Notes: a model not told the origin generated them from the letters alone. A stretch of 64,000 bases of DNA from Inia geoffrensis (GCA_036417435.1 CM070906.1:45831396-45895395), one strand, 5' to 3'. Counted from the first letter of the stretch, positions 23,267-33,164 are shown. Program-made: numbers and translations.

Positions 23267-23565
23267 CAGCTTTGCAGCTTGATGTCAGCAGGCAAGAATG
23301 TCAGCTACTTCTCTCTGCCAGCCGCTCCCCGCAGCCCCCAGCAGTAGCCCAGAATTAAGCAAAGCTGTTTGGGTTAGTCTGACCAGCCTCCAGGGCTTCT
23401 CGCTGCCCTGGTTACCATGCTCCAGCAAAGAAAATCCCCACCAGATCTCCGCAGGGGAACGCTAAACTCTTCCAGCTGTGTGTCTCTGGGGATACCAATA
23501 TAATTTCCCAGTTAAGGTTTGGATTCTGGGGAGACCGAGTATGGTTTTCCAGGCACCCCTCTTTA

Positions 23566-23608
23566 ACACACACACACACACGCACACACACACGCACACA
23601 AAACACAC
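23566..23608. repeat. Imperfect (CA)n microsatellite
   Basis: CA units are interrupted by two CG-containing units and an 'aaacacac' end. Confidence 0.95.
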
Positions 23609-23609
23609 A

Positions 23610-24372
23610 AGTTTTCTCTAGAAGGGGAACACCAGAATGCAGAAAGAAATCTGTAGACAGGCACTAGAAAAATTTCTAGATTCTAGATGGATTGTGTGCC
23701 GTTTGTACTCCTCACATTTAATCTCCCTCAATTTTCCGCACATTTCTGACTGTTCCAGCTGAAGCCTCAGATAAGAGCTAGAACTATCCCTGCAGCCCTT
23801 TCTATCCTAACTTTCCATGATGCCAAGAAAATAGACAACTAGGAGCTTTCTGAGAGGATTGGCTTTCTGGTGCTCATGAGGCAGAGTTGCCTGCCCCCCA
23901 GTAGCTAGTCTCTGAGTACCTACTTTTATTTGTTACATAGTTTCACATCTCCTCTCCCACCATCTTCCCACTGAGCAGAAAAGAGAGTCTTAGTTGTAAG
24001 TTAATTAAAATGTTCATATTTGTTTTACCTTTTAGATGATTCTTGTAGTTTTAGGCAACTGAAAGTTTACACAGATGGCAGCTTATATACCTAGTTAAGA
24101 TAATCATTGCCAGGATCAAGCAACCAATTAAACCAGTACAGTTAAGCCAAGGTGAAATTGATGAATCACAGAAACTTAGTGTCTGCTAATTCAACTTGCT
24201 AAAATGTGGGGACCCCAGATTGAAGGCTGTTTGATTCGCTTGTTACACTAAGACCTGAGTCAGAAATGCTCTCTACGGTCTTGTCCTCATTCCATTTCTC
24301 TATCCTGATGGATGGCACCAGCCTCAACTCCCCATTCTGTTCGAATGTCCTCCAGGATCCTCTAGTTTGGTT
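23610..24372. other. Unassigned stretch
   Basis: No repeat or gene recognised. Confidence 0.35.
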
Positions 24373-24374
24373 AC

Positions 24375-24811
24375 TGTAGTGGGCTAAATCATGATCCCTA
24401 AAAAGAAATGTCCATGTCCTAATCCCCAGAACCTGGGAATATGAGCTTATTTGGAAAAAGTTAAGATATGGAGATGAGATCGTCCTGGGTGATCCAGGTG
24501 GTCCTTAATCCAATGACAACTATCCTTGTACGAAACATGTGGAGGAGACACACAGGGAGATGAGGACAGGTCCTATAAAGATGGAGGCAGAGGTGGAATG
24601 ATGCAGCCACAAGCCAAGAAACTCCTGGAGCCACAAGAAGCTGGAAGAAGTGAGGATTGGATTCTCCTCTAGAGCCTCTGCTGGCAGCATAGCCCCTGCT
24701 GACATCTTTGATTTCAGATTTTTTGCCTCCAGAACTGTGAATACATTTCTGTTGTTTTAAAGGAGCCAAGTTTGTGGTAATTTGTTACAGCAGCCATAGA
24801 AAACATTTACA
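24375..24811 (+). mobile_element. MaLR-type (MLT1-like) solo LTR
   Basis: It starts 'tgtagtgggctaaatcatga' and contains 'gaacctgggaatatgagctt', 'atccaatgacaactatcctt' and 'cctccagaactgtgaa'. It ends 'agtttgtggtaatttgttac' plus 'agcagccatagaaaac'. This order is characteristic of MLT1-family LTRs and the copy is nearly full length. No proviral interior follows. Confidence 0.85.
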
Positions 24812-25378
24812 AATGCAAATGCCTTATAGGAATCATACAAGTAATGAAATGAGCAAGCAGTCTAGGTAGGGAAATTCTAGTTTTAGCAGCCCATAGAACT
24901 TTCATCTCAAAGCAGGGAAACAACAGAGAGTGCAAGCAGTCTATAGCAAGAGTGAGAACAAACATCCTAGCCGAAAGAAATACACATCACTCAGACCCAT
25001 CCAGTTGGTACTGTGTGAAAACGAGCCTAGTATGGCCAGATCTTCCCATTTTTATTGCATTTTTATTTTCAATCTCCTGCATTTTAAGTGTTCGTTCAAA
25101 AATCAAACAGGCAAACTGCACTCTGTTGGCCCAACCAAATATGCTTGAGGTCTGAATTATGACCACAAGTGGCCAGTTGCAGCCTCTGGAGCCACTGACC
25201 CTTCTAACAGTATTTAAGGCATGTACCACAGACCATTCACAACAGAACTAAGAACAGGACCTTTTTTCCCTCCTACTTAACCCGGTCTGCCAGCCTAGGC
25301 CACTTACATTCGAAATCTCTCCCACCCTTGATATAGGCAGAGAAATTTTTGGACCCTTGATCATTTAGAATCTAGAAG

Positions 25379-25379
<1 letters not shown>
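24812..25379. other. Unassigned stretch
   Basis: No element recognised. Overlapping open frames on both strands (24930-25229) are chance readings of the same DNA. Confidence 0.35.
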
Positions 25380-25380
<1 letters not shown>

Positions 25381-25457
<77 letters not shown>

Positions 25458-25476
25458 AGAAAGAGAGAGAGAGAGA
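25381..25476. repeat. (GT)36 microsatellite with (GA)n extension
   Basis: Thirty-six uninterrupted GT units (25381-25452) are followed by 'atgtgagaa' and a GA run to about 25476. This is the longest simple repeat in the window. Confidence 0.97.
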
Positions 25477-25517
25477 TTTGAAGAGGATTAGGGGTAGAGA
25501 CTCTTAAATACAATGTG

Positions 25518-25694
25518 TGATTACTTTTCTTTTTATTGGAGTATAGTTGCTTTACAATGTTGTGTTAATTTCTACTGTACAGCAAAGTGGATCAGCTATA
25601 TGTATACACATATCCGTCTTTTTTGGATTTCACCACAGACCATTGAGTAGAGTTCCCTGTGCTATACAGTAGAGAACGACTGCATGATTACTTT
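25518..25694 (-). mobile_element. Short 5'-truncated L1 with 10-bp TSD
   Basis: 'tgattacttt' is duplicated at 25518-25527 and 25685-25694. Between the copies lie 157 bp of antisense artiodactyl/cetacean L1 3' UTR ('attggagtatagttgcttta', 'tctactgtacagcaaagtgg', 'gttccctgtgctatacagta'). Confidence 0.85.
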
Positions 25695-25696
25695 AG

Positions 25697-26270
25697 GAGG
25701 AAAAATAAAAGAAAAAAATTATTCTTCAGAGGGAATTAAAAATCAAAAGCCATTTTTGGTGGTTATTTTATCACAGAGCATTAAAATATATTTTACTAAA
25801 AGGATTGGTATTTAAGTCAGATAAAACATAAGATAAAACTGAGATATAATTTAATATTGACACAGCCTCTGTATTTAGTTTATTAAAAGTTGCTACTTCT
25901 ATGATCATTTATCACATCTTAGAGCTACCTACTTCCTAATTCCAGACAGTAAGTGTCCTCTGGAGCACTACATAGTAAGACATAACTAGATTGAATTTTT
26001 CAGTCTGACTATGAAGATAGTTATGAGCTTTGGAGGCACTACAAAAATGAAAGTAATGCAAAAATTTATATTGTAACTCTCGTTGAGTCTGCAGTGAGGA
26101 AAGAGTTGTGATCAGTTTTCAAAATGACCCCTGTGTTTTCATGGAAATACTCTGAAAATAAGTGGGGGAAATTTTTGAAGGGTCCCTCTAAAAGGTAGAG
26201 GAATTTAAGATTTTCAGGAATGGATAGAGAAATGAGTCTCCTTATCGGTGGACAAGGATCCTTAGTCAAA
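25697..26270. other. Unassigned AT-rich stretch
   Basis: No repeat or gene recognised. Confidence 0.35.
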
Positions 26271-26274
26271 GTTA

Positions 26275-27157
26275 AGGATACAAAGAACTCTGACAACACA
26301 ATAAGAAGAAGGCAAACAGCCCAATTTTAAAATAAGCAAAAGATTTAAATGGACATTTCACAAAACAAGATGTATGTAAATGGCCTACAAGCATGTGAAA
26401 ATGATCTTAATATCATTAGTCGTTAGGGAAATGCAAATCAAACCCTTAATGAGGTATCACTTCACACCCACTAGGATCATGTCTCTCAAAAGACAGACAC
26501 TGACAAGTAATGACAAGGATGTGAAGAAGCTGGAAACCTCATATATTGTTGGTGAGGATGTAAAATGATACAGCCACCTTGGAAAACAATTTGATAGTTT
26601 CTTAAAGTTAAATATTGATTTTCCATTCAATGCAACAATTCTTCTCCTAGGTGTCTACCCAAGCGAAATGAAACACTTTCACACAAACACTTGAACATGA
26701 ATATTCAAAACAGCTTCGTTAATAATAGCCAAAATGCAGAAACAACCAAAACGTCCATCTACTGGTGAATGGATAGACAAAATGTGGTATATCCATACAA
26801 TAGCATGTTATTCAGCCATAAAAAAAGAATGAAGTACACCTGAAATATGTGATAACATTTATAAAGCTAAAAAACATTATACTAAGTGAAAAAAGCGGGA
26901 CACAGAACACTGCATATTATATGATTCCACTTATAGGAAATGTCCAAAAGAGGTAAAGCCTTAAAAACAGACATTAGTGGTTGCCTGGGGCTGGGATGGG
27001 AATGGGGATTAACTAAATGGACATGAGGATGAAAATGTTCTAAAACTATTGTGGAAATTGTTACACACCTCAGTAAGCTTATTAGAAAGCATTGGATTGT
27101 GCACTTTAAATGGCTGAATTCATGGTATATAAGTTATACTTCAATAAAGTTGTTTAA
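26275..27157 (+). mobile_element. L1 3' fragment: end of ORF2 plus 3' UTR
   Basis: ORF2-end text runs through 'agcccaattttaaaataagc', 'gggaaatgcaaatcaaaccc', 'gaggtatcacttcacaccca' and 'aaaatgatacagccaccttg'. The 3' UTR follows ('gacattagtggttgcctggg', 'actttaaatggctgaattca') and ends in an A-rich tail. ORF2 is broken by many stops and frameshifts. The type resembles L1MA-like elements. Confidence 0.85.
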
Positions 27158-27160
27158 AAA

Positions 27161-27362
27161 AAAAGCTAGAGGGCTTCCCTGGTGGTGCAGTGGTTGAGAG
27201 TCCTCCTGCCGATGCAGGGGACACGGGTTCGTGCCCCGGTCTGGGAAGATCCCACATGCCGCAGAGCGGCTGGGCCCGTGAGCCATGGCCGCTGAGCCTG
27301 CGCGTCCGGAGCCTGTGCTCCGCAACGGAAGAAGCCACAACAGTGAGAGGCCTGCGTACCGC

Positions 27363-27395
<33 letters not shown>

Positions 27396-27397
27396 AG
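27161..27397 (+). mobile_element. Young CHR-type SINE (short form) in the L1 A-tail
   Basis: Element body 27172-27390, flanked by an 11-bp TSD 'aaaagctagag' (27161-27171, 27387-27397). It starts 'gggcttccctggtggtgcag', carries a B-box-like 'gggttcgtgcccc', and has the CpG-rich 3' half plus a 28-A tail. It inserted at the A-rich end of the preceding L1. Confidence 0.95.
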
Positions 27398-27712
27398 AAT
27401 CATTAAAAGAATAAAACATGACATATAAAACATTTTCTCTCCTTTATCTCATTACCCAATCTATCAACAAATTCATCAATTTCTCCTACCAAACACCTCC
27501 TTTTTTTTTAATATTTAAGGGCATAATACATGTAGTTCAAAATACATGTACAAAATGCAACACAGTGGAAATTTTTTCTTCTGTTCTCCCTCAGCCACCC
27601 AATGTCTCTCCCTGGAAGCAATCAACGTTATCAGTTTCTTGTGTATCATTCTAGAGACATTTTATACATATTCAGAAATATATATACGTGTGTGTATATT
27701 CTACCTCCCAAC

Positions 27713-27752
27713 ATACACACACACGCACATACACAAACACACACACACACAC
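27713..27752. repeat. Imperfect (CA)n microsatellite
   Basis: CA units with G and T interruptions lie immediately before the SINE target site. Confidence 0.9.
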
Positions 27753-27983
27753 CCCTACTTTTTTTTTTTTTTTTTTTGCGGTACGCGGGCCTCTCACTGT
27801 TGTGGCCTCTCCTGTTGCGGAGCACAGGCTCCGGACGCACAGGCTCAGCGGCCATGGCTCACGGGCCCAGCCGCTCTGCGGCATGTGGGATCTTTCTGGA
27901 CTGGGGCACGAACCCATGTCCCCTGCATTGGCAGGCGGACCCCCAACCGCTCACTGCACCACCAGGGAAGCCCATACCCCTAC
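27751..27983 (-). mobile_element. Young CHR-type SINE (short form), antisense
   Basis: TSD 'acccctac' at 27751-27758 and 27976-27983; body about 27759-27973. It begins with a T-run of about 19, then 'gcggtacgcgggcctctcac', and ends 'ccaccagggaagccc'. It lies 369 bp from, and inverted relative to, the SINE at 27172-27390. Confidence 0.95.
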
Positions 27984-28061
27984 CTTTTATTCCACAACTT
28001 GTAGTATTCTGCACATTTCTTTTTTTTACTTAGTAATCAATACTGTATCAAAATCTAAATA

Positions 28062-28142
28062 TCACTCAAATCTTTTCCCTCTTTACTATCCCACTACCAG
28101 GAAACTGGGTTGGACCCTCAGTACCTCTTGCCTGGACCATTA
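28062..28142 (+). repeat. L2 LINE, part 1 of a thrice-interrupted copy
   Basis: 'ctttactatcccactaccag' and 'ctcttgcctggaccatta' parallel L2 ('ctcacctggactactgca'). The continuation appears at 28398 and 28680. Confidence 0.5.
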
Positions 28143-28225
28143 TATTGGGTTGGCCAAAAAGTTCGTTTGGGTTTTCTGTAAGATGTTACAGAAACACCTG
28201 AACAAACTTTTTGGCCAACCCAATA
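28143..28225. mobile_element. Mariner-derived palindromic MITE
   Basis: A 79-bp element (28145-28223) between duplicated TA dinucleotides (28143-28144, 28224-28225). The inverted ends are 'ttgggttggccaaaaagtt', and nearly the whole element pairs with itself: about 37 of 41 positions per arm around a 4-nt loop 'gatg'. This is the cetartiodactyl mariner MITE type. It encodes no transposase. A transcript would fold into a pre-microRNA-like hairpin, as related bovine loci are reported to do. Confidence 0.92.
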
Positions 28226-28229
28226 TTTC

Positions 28230-28396
28230 ATCTAATTTGAGATTCCATGAATTATAAGACACATTGGTATTTGGGAGCCGTTAAGAGAGAAAATAATACT
28301 GCCAATTAAATTATGACATACTGTTGATTGTAAGATGCATCCCAATTTCAGAAAATATGTTTAAAATACATATATATGCATCTAGAAACAAAATTT
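28230..28396. repeat. Unclassified insert between L2 segments
   Basis: It contains 'attataagacacattggtat' and, 80 bp on, 'gtaagatgcatcccaatttc'. These echo the 'taagacgcatcc' theme of an old DNA-transposon-like repeat I cannot name. It separates L2 parts 1 and 2. Confidence 0.3.
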
Positions 28397-28397
28397 G

Positions 28398-28462
28398 ATA
28401 TAACATCCTCCCAACCAGTTCTCCAACATCATACCTGGCTCCCTTTCAACTCATAGTCTCTA
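28398..28462 (+). repeat. L2 LINE, part 2
   Basis: 'aacatcctcccaaccagttc' then 'ctccaacatc' corresponds to L2 'agcctcctaactggtctcc', immediately downstream of part 1 in consensus order. Confidence 0.5.
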
Positions 28463-28464
28463 GA

Positions 28465-28672
28465 TAAACAACAAGGATTTATTATATAGCACAGAGAACT
28501 ATATTCAATATCTTGTAATAAACTATAATGGAAAATATAAATATTTTCCATATTTATATTTTCCCCCCAAAATATAAATATATACATATATATGTGTATA
28601 ACTGAGTCACTTTGCTATACACCTGAAACTAACACCATACGGTAAATCAACTATACTTCAATTTTTTTTAAA
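28465..28672 (+). mobile_element. 5'-truncated L1 3' UTR inserted in L2
   Basis: 'aacaaggatttattatatag', 'atcttgtaataaactataat' and 'cctgaaactaacaccatacg' match the artiodactyl/cetacean L1 3' end. An AT palindrome lies inside: 'ggaaaatataaata' (28530-28543) pairs perfectly with 28551-28564. Confidence 0.8.
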
Positions 28673-28679
28673 TAGTCAA

Positions 28680-29215
28680 TTTATAATCTCCTGTCAGAGT
28701 GATCTTTCTAAGCTCTAGGTTTAACCTTTTCACTCCTTTATTAAAAATTCTTTATGGTCTCCCATCGCTACAGGATGAAGTTCAAGTGTGTTAGTGTGAC
28801 TTACAAGACCCTTTCGTTTTCTGGCCTCATTTCTCTCCACTATTCTATGCTCTAGACATGCCCAACTATTGTCTGTTCCTCAAAAATGTAGTGCTCTTTC
28901 AAAACCTTGTGCTTTCGTATGTGTTTTTCGCCCCGCCTGGAATACACTTGACCCTCTTTCCTCCTAGCTAAATACCATGTGTCCTCCAAGACTCATCTCT
29001 GGGAAAACTGCCATGAACTTCCCCAGCTCAGTTAAATGTTCTTTCTGTGATACCACCGTCTGTGCTTAATTCCATCAAAAGCACTTTCTGCCTAGTATTA
29101 GGCTTCATTGTTTCCTAGTCTGTCTTCACTATTCTTCTTTTTCTCAAGTCACAAGGGATTGCCACAGTGCCTAGTCCATGGTAAGCATTTAATACATATT
29201 TATTGAATAGTTGTG
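28680..29215 (+). repeat. L2 LINE, part 3 (to the 3' end)
   Basis: 'gtcagagtgatctttctaag', 'ctttatggtctcccatcgct', 'aggatgaagttcaag' and finally 'ttaatacatatttattgaat' follow L2 to its terminus. Confidence 0.85.
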
Positions 29216-29274
29216 TACTTTGGCCCCTGGATAATCATCACATCTGCAATAATGAAGGTGTGGTCAGCTCAATA

Positions 29275-29510
29275 CAGGGGAAAGTACACTGGGTCTGAAG
29301 TCAGAAGATGCCAGTTATGGGTTCTGACACTTCTAACTCTCTGATCTTAGCTTGGTCAGTTAATGTTTCCATGGCTTGGTTTCCTCATCTAAAAACATGA
29401 ACATTATTAGCTGCCTAGAAGGACTGCTGAAGGGATTAAATGAAGGTAGCATCTGAAGGCACTGGCACAGAGATGGTGCTCTCAACATAGCAACTTTCAT
29501 TAGAGTGACT
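29275..29510 (+). repeat. MIR SINE
   Basis: 'gggtctgaagtcagaagatg', 'ggcttggtttcctcatctaa' and 'aagggattaaatgaaggtag' are in MIR order. Confidence 0.75.
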
Positions 29511-29550
29511 GGAACAGTCCATGCTATTGAACAGATATGATATACCCTGA

Positions 29551-29775
29551 GGGACTTCCCTGGTAGTCCAGTGGGTAAGACTCCACGCACCCAATGCAGG
29601 GGACCCGGCTTCGATCCCCTGGTTGGGGTACTGGATCCCGCATGCATGCCGCAACTAAGAGTCCACATGCTGCAACTAAGAAGCCCGCATGCCGCAACTA
29701 AAGATCCCGCATGCTGCAACGAAGGTCCCGCGTGCCACAACTAAGACCCGGCACAGCCAAAATAAATAGATTAAT
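29551..29775 (+). mobile_element. Older CHR-type SINE with repeated 'gcaactaag' tail
   Basis: It starts 'gggacttccctggtagtcca' and has the B-box-like 'cttcgatcccc'. It then carries four to five diverged repeats of about 22-27 bp, each built on 'gcatgccgcaactaag', and ends 'cagccaaaataaataga'. This tail differs from the CpG-rich short form. No clear TSD was found. Confidence 0.85.
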
Positions 29776-29781
29776 TAATAT

Positions 29782-29783
<2 letters not shown>

Positions 29784-29825
<42 letters not shown>
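29784..29825. repeat. (AT)21 microsatellite
   Basis: About 42 bp of uninterrupted AT lie next to the A/T-rich tail of the SINE, probably grown from that tail. Self-complementary. Confidence 0.95.
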
Positions 29826-29829
<4 letters not shown>

Positions 29830-29939
29830 CTGAAAGCAAACACACCACTAACGTGTTGTAATACTGCACGGACTTTTATCATTACCTCCAAACCCTGTAG
29901 GTAATTACCTTTAATAGTTTCTTTTAGATCCTTCCCATG

Positions 29940-30030
29940 TTTTATTTTTAACACAAATACAAGCACTTATAACTTCATATTATATTCCCTTCTTTTTGAC
30001 ACAAAACGGACCATGTTTTTAATATATGTG

Positions 30031-30067
<37 letters not shown>

Positions 30068-30120
30068 GCTGTTCTGAATGTTGCTTTTTTCACTCAATAA
30101 CTAAAGGGGCATTTTGACCT
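29940..30120 (-). repeat. Probable old L1M fragment, antisense, with CA repeat
   Basis: 'tttaatatatgtgtatacac' then a CA run (30033-30064) and 'tgttctgaatgttgcttttt' plus 'ttcactcaataac' resemble the antisense L1M segment also seen at 27.5-28.0 kb. Confidence 0.5.
30033..30064. repeat. (CA)n microsatellite
   Basis: About 16 uninterrupted CA units. Confidence 0.95.
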
Positions 30121-30124
30121 TCTA

Positions 30125-31498
30125 AGTTTGCCCAGAAGAATTCCAATCAAGTAGACAAGTACGTTGAAAAAGGGACTTTACTAATTCTTCACATCACAAT
30201 TCTGAACTATGATCAAAAGATTAAAGCTTTGACTCACAACCTCAACTCCTTCTAAAGGGAACCACAAAGAGACTGCATGACTAAAACAGTGAAGGACCGA
30301 CCATGGGCAAAGAAATCGCAACCAGGCTGAAAGATCTGCAAAGATCTCAGTGTATTGCCTGGAAATCAGAAGAAATCTGCAAACATCAGACTAGTATGTC
30401 TTCAGCACTACTGTGTCCTACTGGTTTTTCATCAATGACTGATATGTTCCCTACAGAGCCTTCAATTTTAAATGAAAAGGTTATTTTCAGAATTGTAAAA
30501 AGGTTCCATTTTAGGGCCATGGCTCAGATACAGAGCAAGAACTGCATTTTTTTAAGGCTAAGTCTGTTTAGAAATCAAGAGCTGGTAGTATAAGGAGGTA
30601 GTTCGGGCTTTATAACTAGTTCTTTCAGGCTTGTTCATCACATAAATGACAAGGTTATAAGTACAAGGTTATTAAAAGTTTGCCAAATGTGGATATTAGA
30701 ATAATAGACCATTTCATTGGCAAGTTTAATTACAGCCCGGATTACTCTCTCCTTTTCTCTGATTTTTTTTCTCAGACATCCATCACCTGAGTTGGTGACC
30801 TGAAGTCCTTAAACTCTCATATGAAGGGCCCCAGTTTAATCACTGTGTTGTCCACTCCCAAGTCCCTGTCTGCCCACTGCTATCCATCTTTTTTTTTACT
30901 GAAGCTATCCACATGGGCAAGAAAACAGAGATGTCCAATGAGTCAGTCAGTAGAAACAGCAGATTCACTATCTCATGCCCAGTAAATTACTGTCACTCTG
31001 ACCCCAGCTGTCTTGTATACACAATGCAGAAAATTTAGCAGGAAGATTAAGAATGAGCTGGGGAAGAGCACAGAAACTCCTGATGGTCTTAGATGGGGCT
31101 GGGAGCACAAGATTGTGTCTGACCACATAAGCCAAGAGAAGTGGAAGCCTGAGTGAGGTCTCTACACTGTACCAGCCACAAACAATGCCAAGCCAGCAGG
31201 CAAAGAAGAATAAATTCAGGGAGCTATGGGAGCCAGCAAGCAAAGGCACCGAATCTAACAAGGGGGCAGGGCGAGTAGGGAGGTTATTAGGGCAATCAGG
31301 TAAAGCCCATTAACAGCCAATTTCTCAACAAACCATAAAGATACTGATGCAGTATATTTACTATTTGGCGCTTGAGCCAGAATAGTAGAATAGTCTGATG
31401 AATGAGCTAGAGATGGCCAGATGGAGAAGGGCAGAGGTCACAAAACACAGGAAAACATTAAGGCTCTAAGTCTTGAAATAACAGGGCATTTTAATAAC
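30125..31498. other. Unassigned stretch
   Basis: About 1.4 kb without a recognised element. The 96-97-codon open frames at 30303-30593 (+) and 30968-31261 (-) carry no domain I know and no convincing splice context. Confidence 0.35.
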
Positions 31499-31499
31499 T

Positions 31500-31730
31500 C
31501 CAGATAGTTCCCTGTGAATGGATGGAAGAAGGGGGAGACAGGGCCAGCATCATGGTGAGAGATGAGATGAGGCTGGAGAAATGGCCAGAGGCAGATGATG
31601 AAGGATCATGTGAGGTCACACTAAAGATCTTGGATTTCAACCTGAAGGCACAACTGTGAACCACTGCAGGATTTTAAACAGGGAATAACAAGATCAGATT
31701 TAAGTTTTGGGAAGGTCAGTCATAGCATGT
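31500..31730 (+). repeat. Unclassified ancient interspersed repeat
   Basis: 'ttggatttcaacctgaaggc', 'ccactgcaggattttaaaca' and 'gggaataacaagatcagatt' match a dispersed mammalian motif I have seen ('gccactgaagggttttaagcagg'), but I cannot name the family. Confidence 0.4.
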
Positions 31731-31734
31731 AGAT

Positions 31735-31942
31735 CATGGATTTGAGTGCTGCTTCCATAGCACCCACTATACTATATTGTAATAGGCATTCGTCTGTCTC
31801 CACACTAGTCTGTAACCTCAGTAAGAGCAGAAAGCATGTCTGCTTTCTCATTATTACATCTCCAGTACATAGTATAATGCCTAGCACACAGTTAGCTATG
31901 GATGTATGGATGGAAGGATGGATGGATGGATGGACGGATGGC
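31735..31942 (+). repeat. L2 LINE 3' end plus (GGAT)n
   Basis: 'ctgtaacctcagtaagagca', 'tctccagtacatagtataat' and 'gcctagcacacagttagcta' are L2 3' text. A GGAT tetranucleotide run (about 31903-31942) replaces the usual 'tgaatgaa' end. Confidence 0.75.
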
Positions 31943-31967
31943 GGGTTCTAATCTCATTCATCTTTTT

Positions 31968-32282
31968 TTAAATTGAAGTATAGTTGATTTACAGTGTTGT
32001 GTTAATTTCTGCTGTACAGCAAAGTGATTCAGTTATATATACACATTCTTGTTTTATGTATATTCTTTTCCATTATGGTTTGTCACAAGATATTGAATAG
32101 AGTTCACTGTGCTATACAGTAGGACCTTGTGGTCTATCCATTCTATATATAATAATTTGCACTGCTAACCCCAACTTCCCACTCAATCCCTCCCTCTTCC
32201 CCCTCCCCCTTGGCAAGCACAAATCTGTTCTCTATGTCTGTGAGTCCATTTCTATTTCATAGATAAGTTCATTTGTGATTTC
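31968..32282 (-). mobile_element. L1 3' end, antisense
   Basis: 'aattgaagtatagttgattt', 'atttctgctgtacagcaaag' and 'gtgctatacagtaggacctt', then 'cttggcaagcacaaatctgt' and 'gtgagtccatttctatttca', give antisense L1 3' UTR followed by the ORF2 end. It is the same L1 type as at 25.5 and 28.5 kb, but longer. Confidence 0.88.
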
Positions 32283-32284
32283 TT

Positions 32285-32862
32285 CCTGTCATCTCACCTT
32301 TCATGTCTGCAGATTGAAGAGTCCTAAGTCTGATAAGGCATCCTCATAATCATCTTCTTTTTAAATTTTCCCTTCAGATATTACCTTTATCTAAACTATC
32401 CTGTAGGAAGCTTACAAAGGCCAAAACCATACAGTATTCTAGGGACAAACATAAGCTTCCTACCATTATACAAATGAAGGGTAATATATTTTTGTCTAAT
32501 TTTCAAAATTTTTCCAGCGATGATCATGATTTTGTTGGCTTTTGAAGTAAAAGCAATAGATCAAATCAGAGTCTTTACAATGACCACTCAGTCTCCTTTT
32601 CAAGGAGAGCTTGAAAGAGCTCACAAGAGCTCAAAGCCCAGTGCAGTGTCCCCTGCCAAGTGTCTCTTTTCTTAATTGTGATCATGGCCACCTACCACTC
32701 TCTGCAAGGGTTTCTTCCAACCCTGGTTACCCTGGTCCTGTTCAACAAATTATGGTGTATCTGGAAGAAAAAAAAAAAACTAAAAACAACTGATTCTCTT
32801 TTTGTTTTCCCTAAATTAATCATTTTGCATTTTGCCATCTAATTTCCACTGTCAAGGTTTAA
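32285..32862. other. Unassigned stretch
   Basis: No recognisable element. A 12-A run lies at about 32769-32780. Confidence 0.35.
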
Positions 32863-32864
32863 TA

Positions 32865-33115
32865 ATTATTATTATACTTGTAGAGTGCTAGATTTATATG
32901 AGGCACTGTTCTAAGTGATTCTCACTATATACATATACTCATTTAATCCTCACAAAATCCCTATGACATCCATATCAATATTATCCCTATTTTACAAATG
33001 AAGAAACTTGAAGCACAGGGAAATTGAGTTCTTTGTCAATAACACATATTCCAAAACTGATATATGACAGACTAGATATTTGAACCTATGCAGTCTGACT
33101 CTAACATAGAGCCGG
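32865..33115 (-). repeat. MIR SINE, antisense, near full length
   Basis: 'gaggcactgttctaagtgat', 'catttaatcctcacaaaatc', 'tattttacaaatgaagaaac' and 'tgcagtctgactctaacata' are in antisense MIR order. Confidence 0.88.
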
Positions 33116-33164
33116 TGTTCAGTGGAGAAGGAGGGATAGAGAAAAGACAAAGAGTTTTATCTGA

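Larger units (their letters stand above)
27490..28060 (-). repeat. Old L1M-type 3' end, antisense, interrupted
   Basis: 'aatatttaagggcataatac', 'ctccctggaagcaatcaacg' and 'tcagtttcttgtgtatcatt' before the CA tract, and 'ctgcacatttcttttttttac' -like text after the SINE, are antisense old L1 3' sequence. A CA microsatellite and a SINE now split it. Confidence 0.6.

Noticed and set aside
13572..24811. Possible provirus built from the three MLT1-like LTRs
   Set aside because: The LTRs differ from each other, are spaced 3-7 kb apart and have no gag/pol/env-like sequence between them. They are independent solo LTRs.
27190..27414. Several 60-150-codon open frames with similar peptides at many sites (27.2, 27.8, 34.0, 47.7, 51.5, 53.0, 55.7, 59.6 and 63.6 kb)
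   Set aside because: They are translations of the same CHR SINE in different frames and strands. Recurrence reflects repeat copies, not a gene family.
31903..31942. GGAT repeat as a CRISPR-like or telomere-like array
   Set aside because: It is a plain tetranucleotide microsatellite at an L2 3' end; no spacers and no telomere motif.
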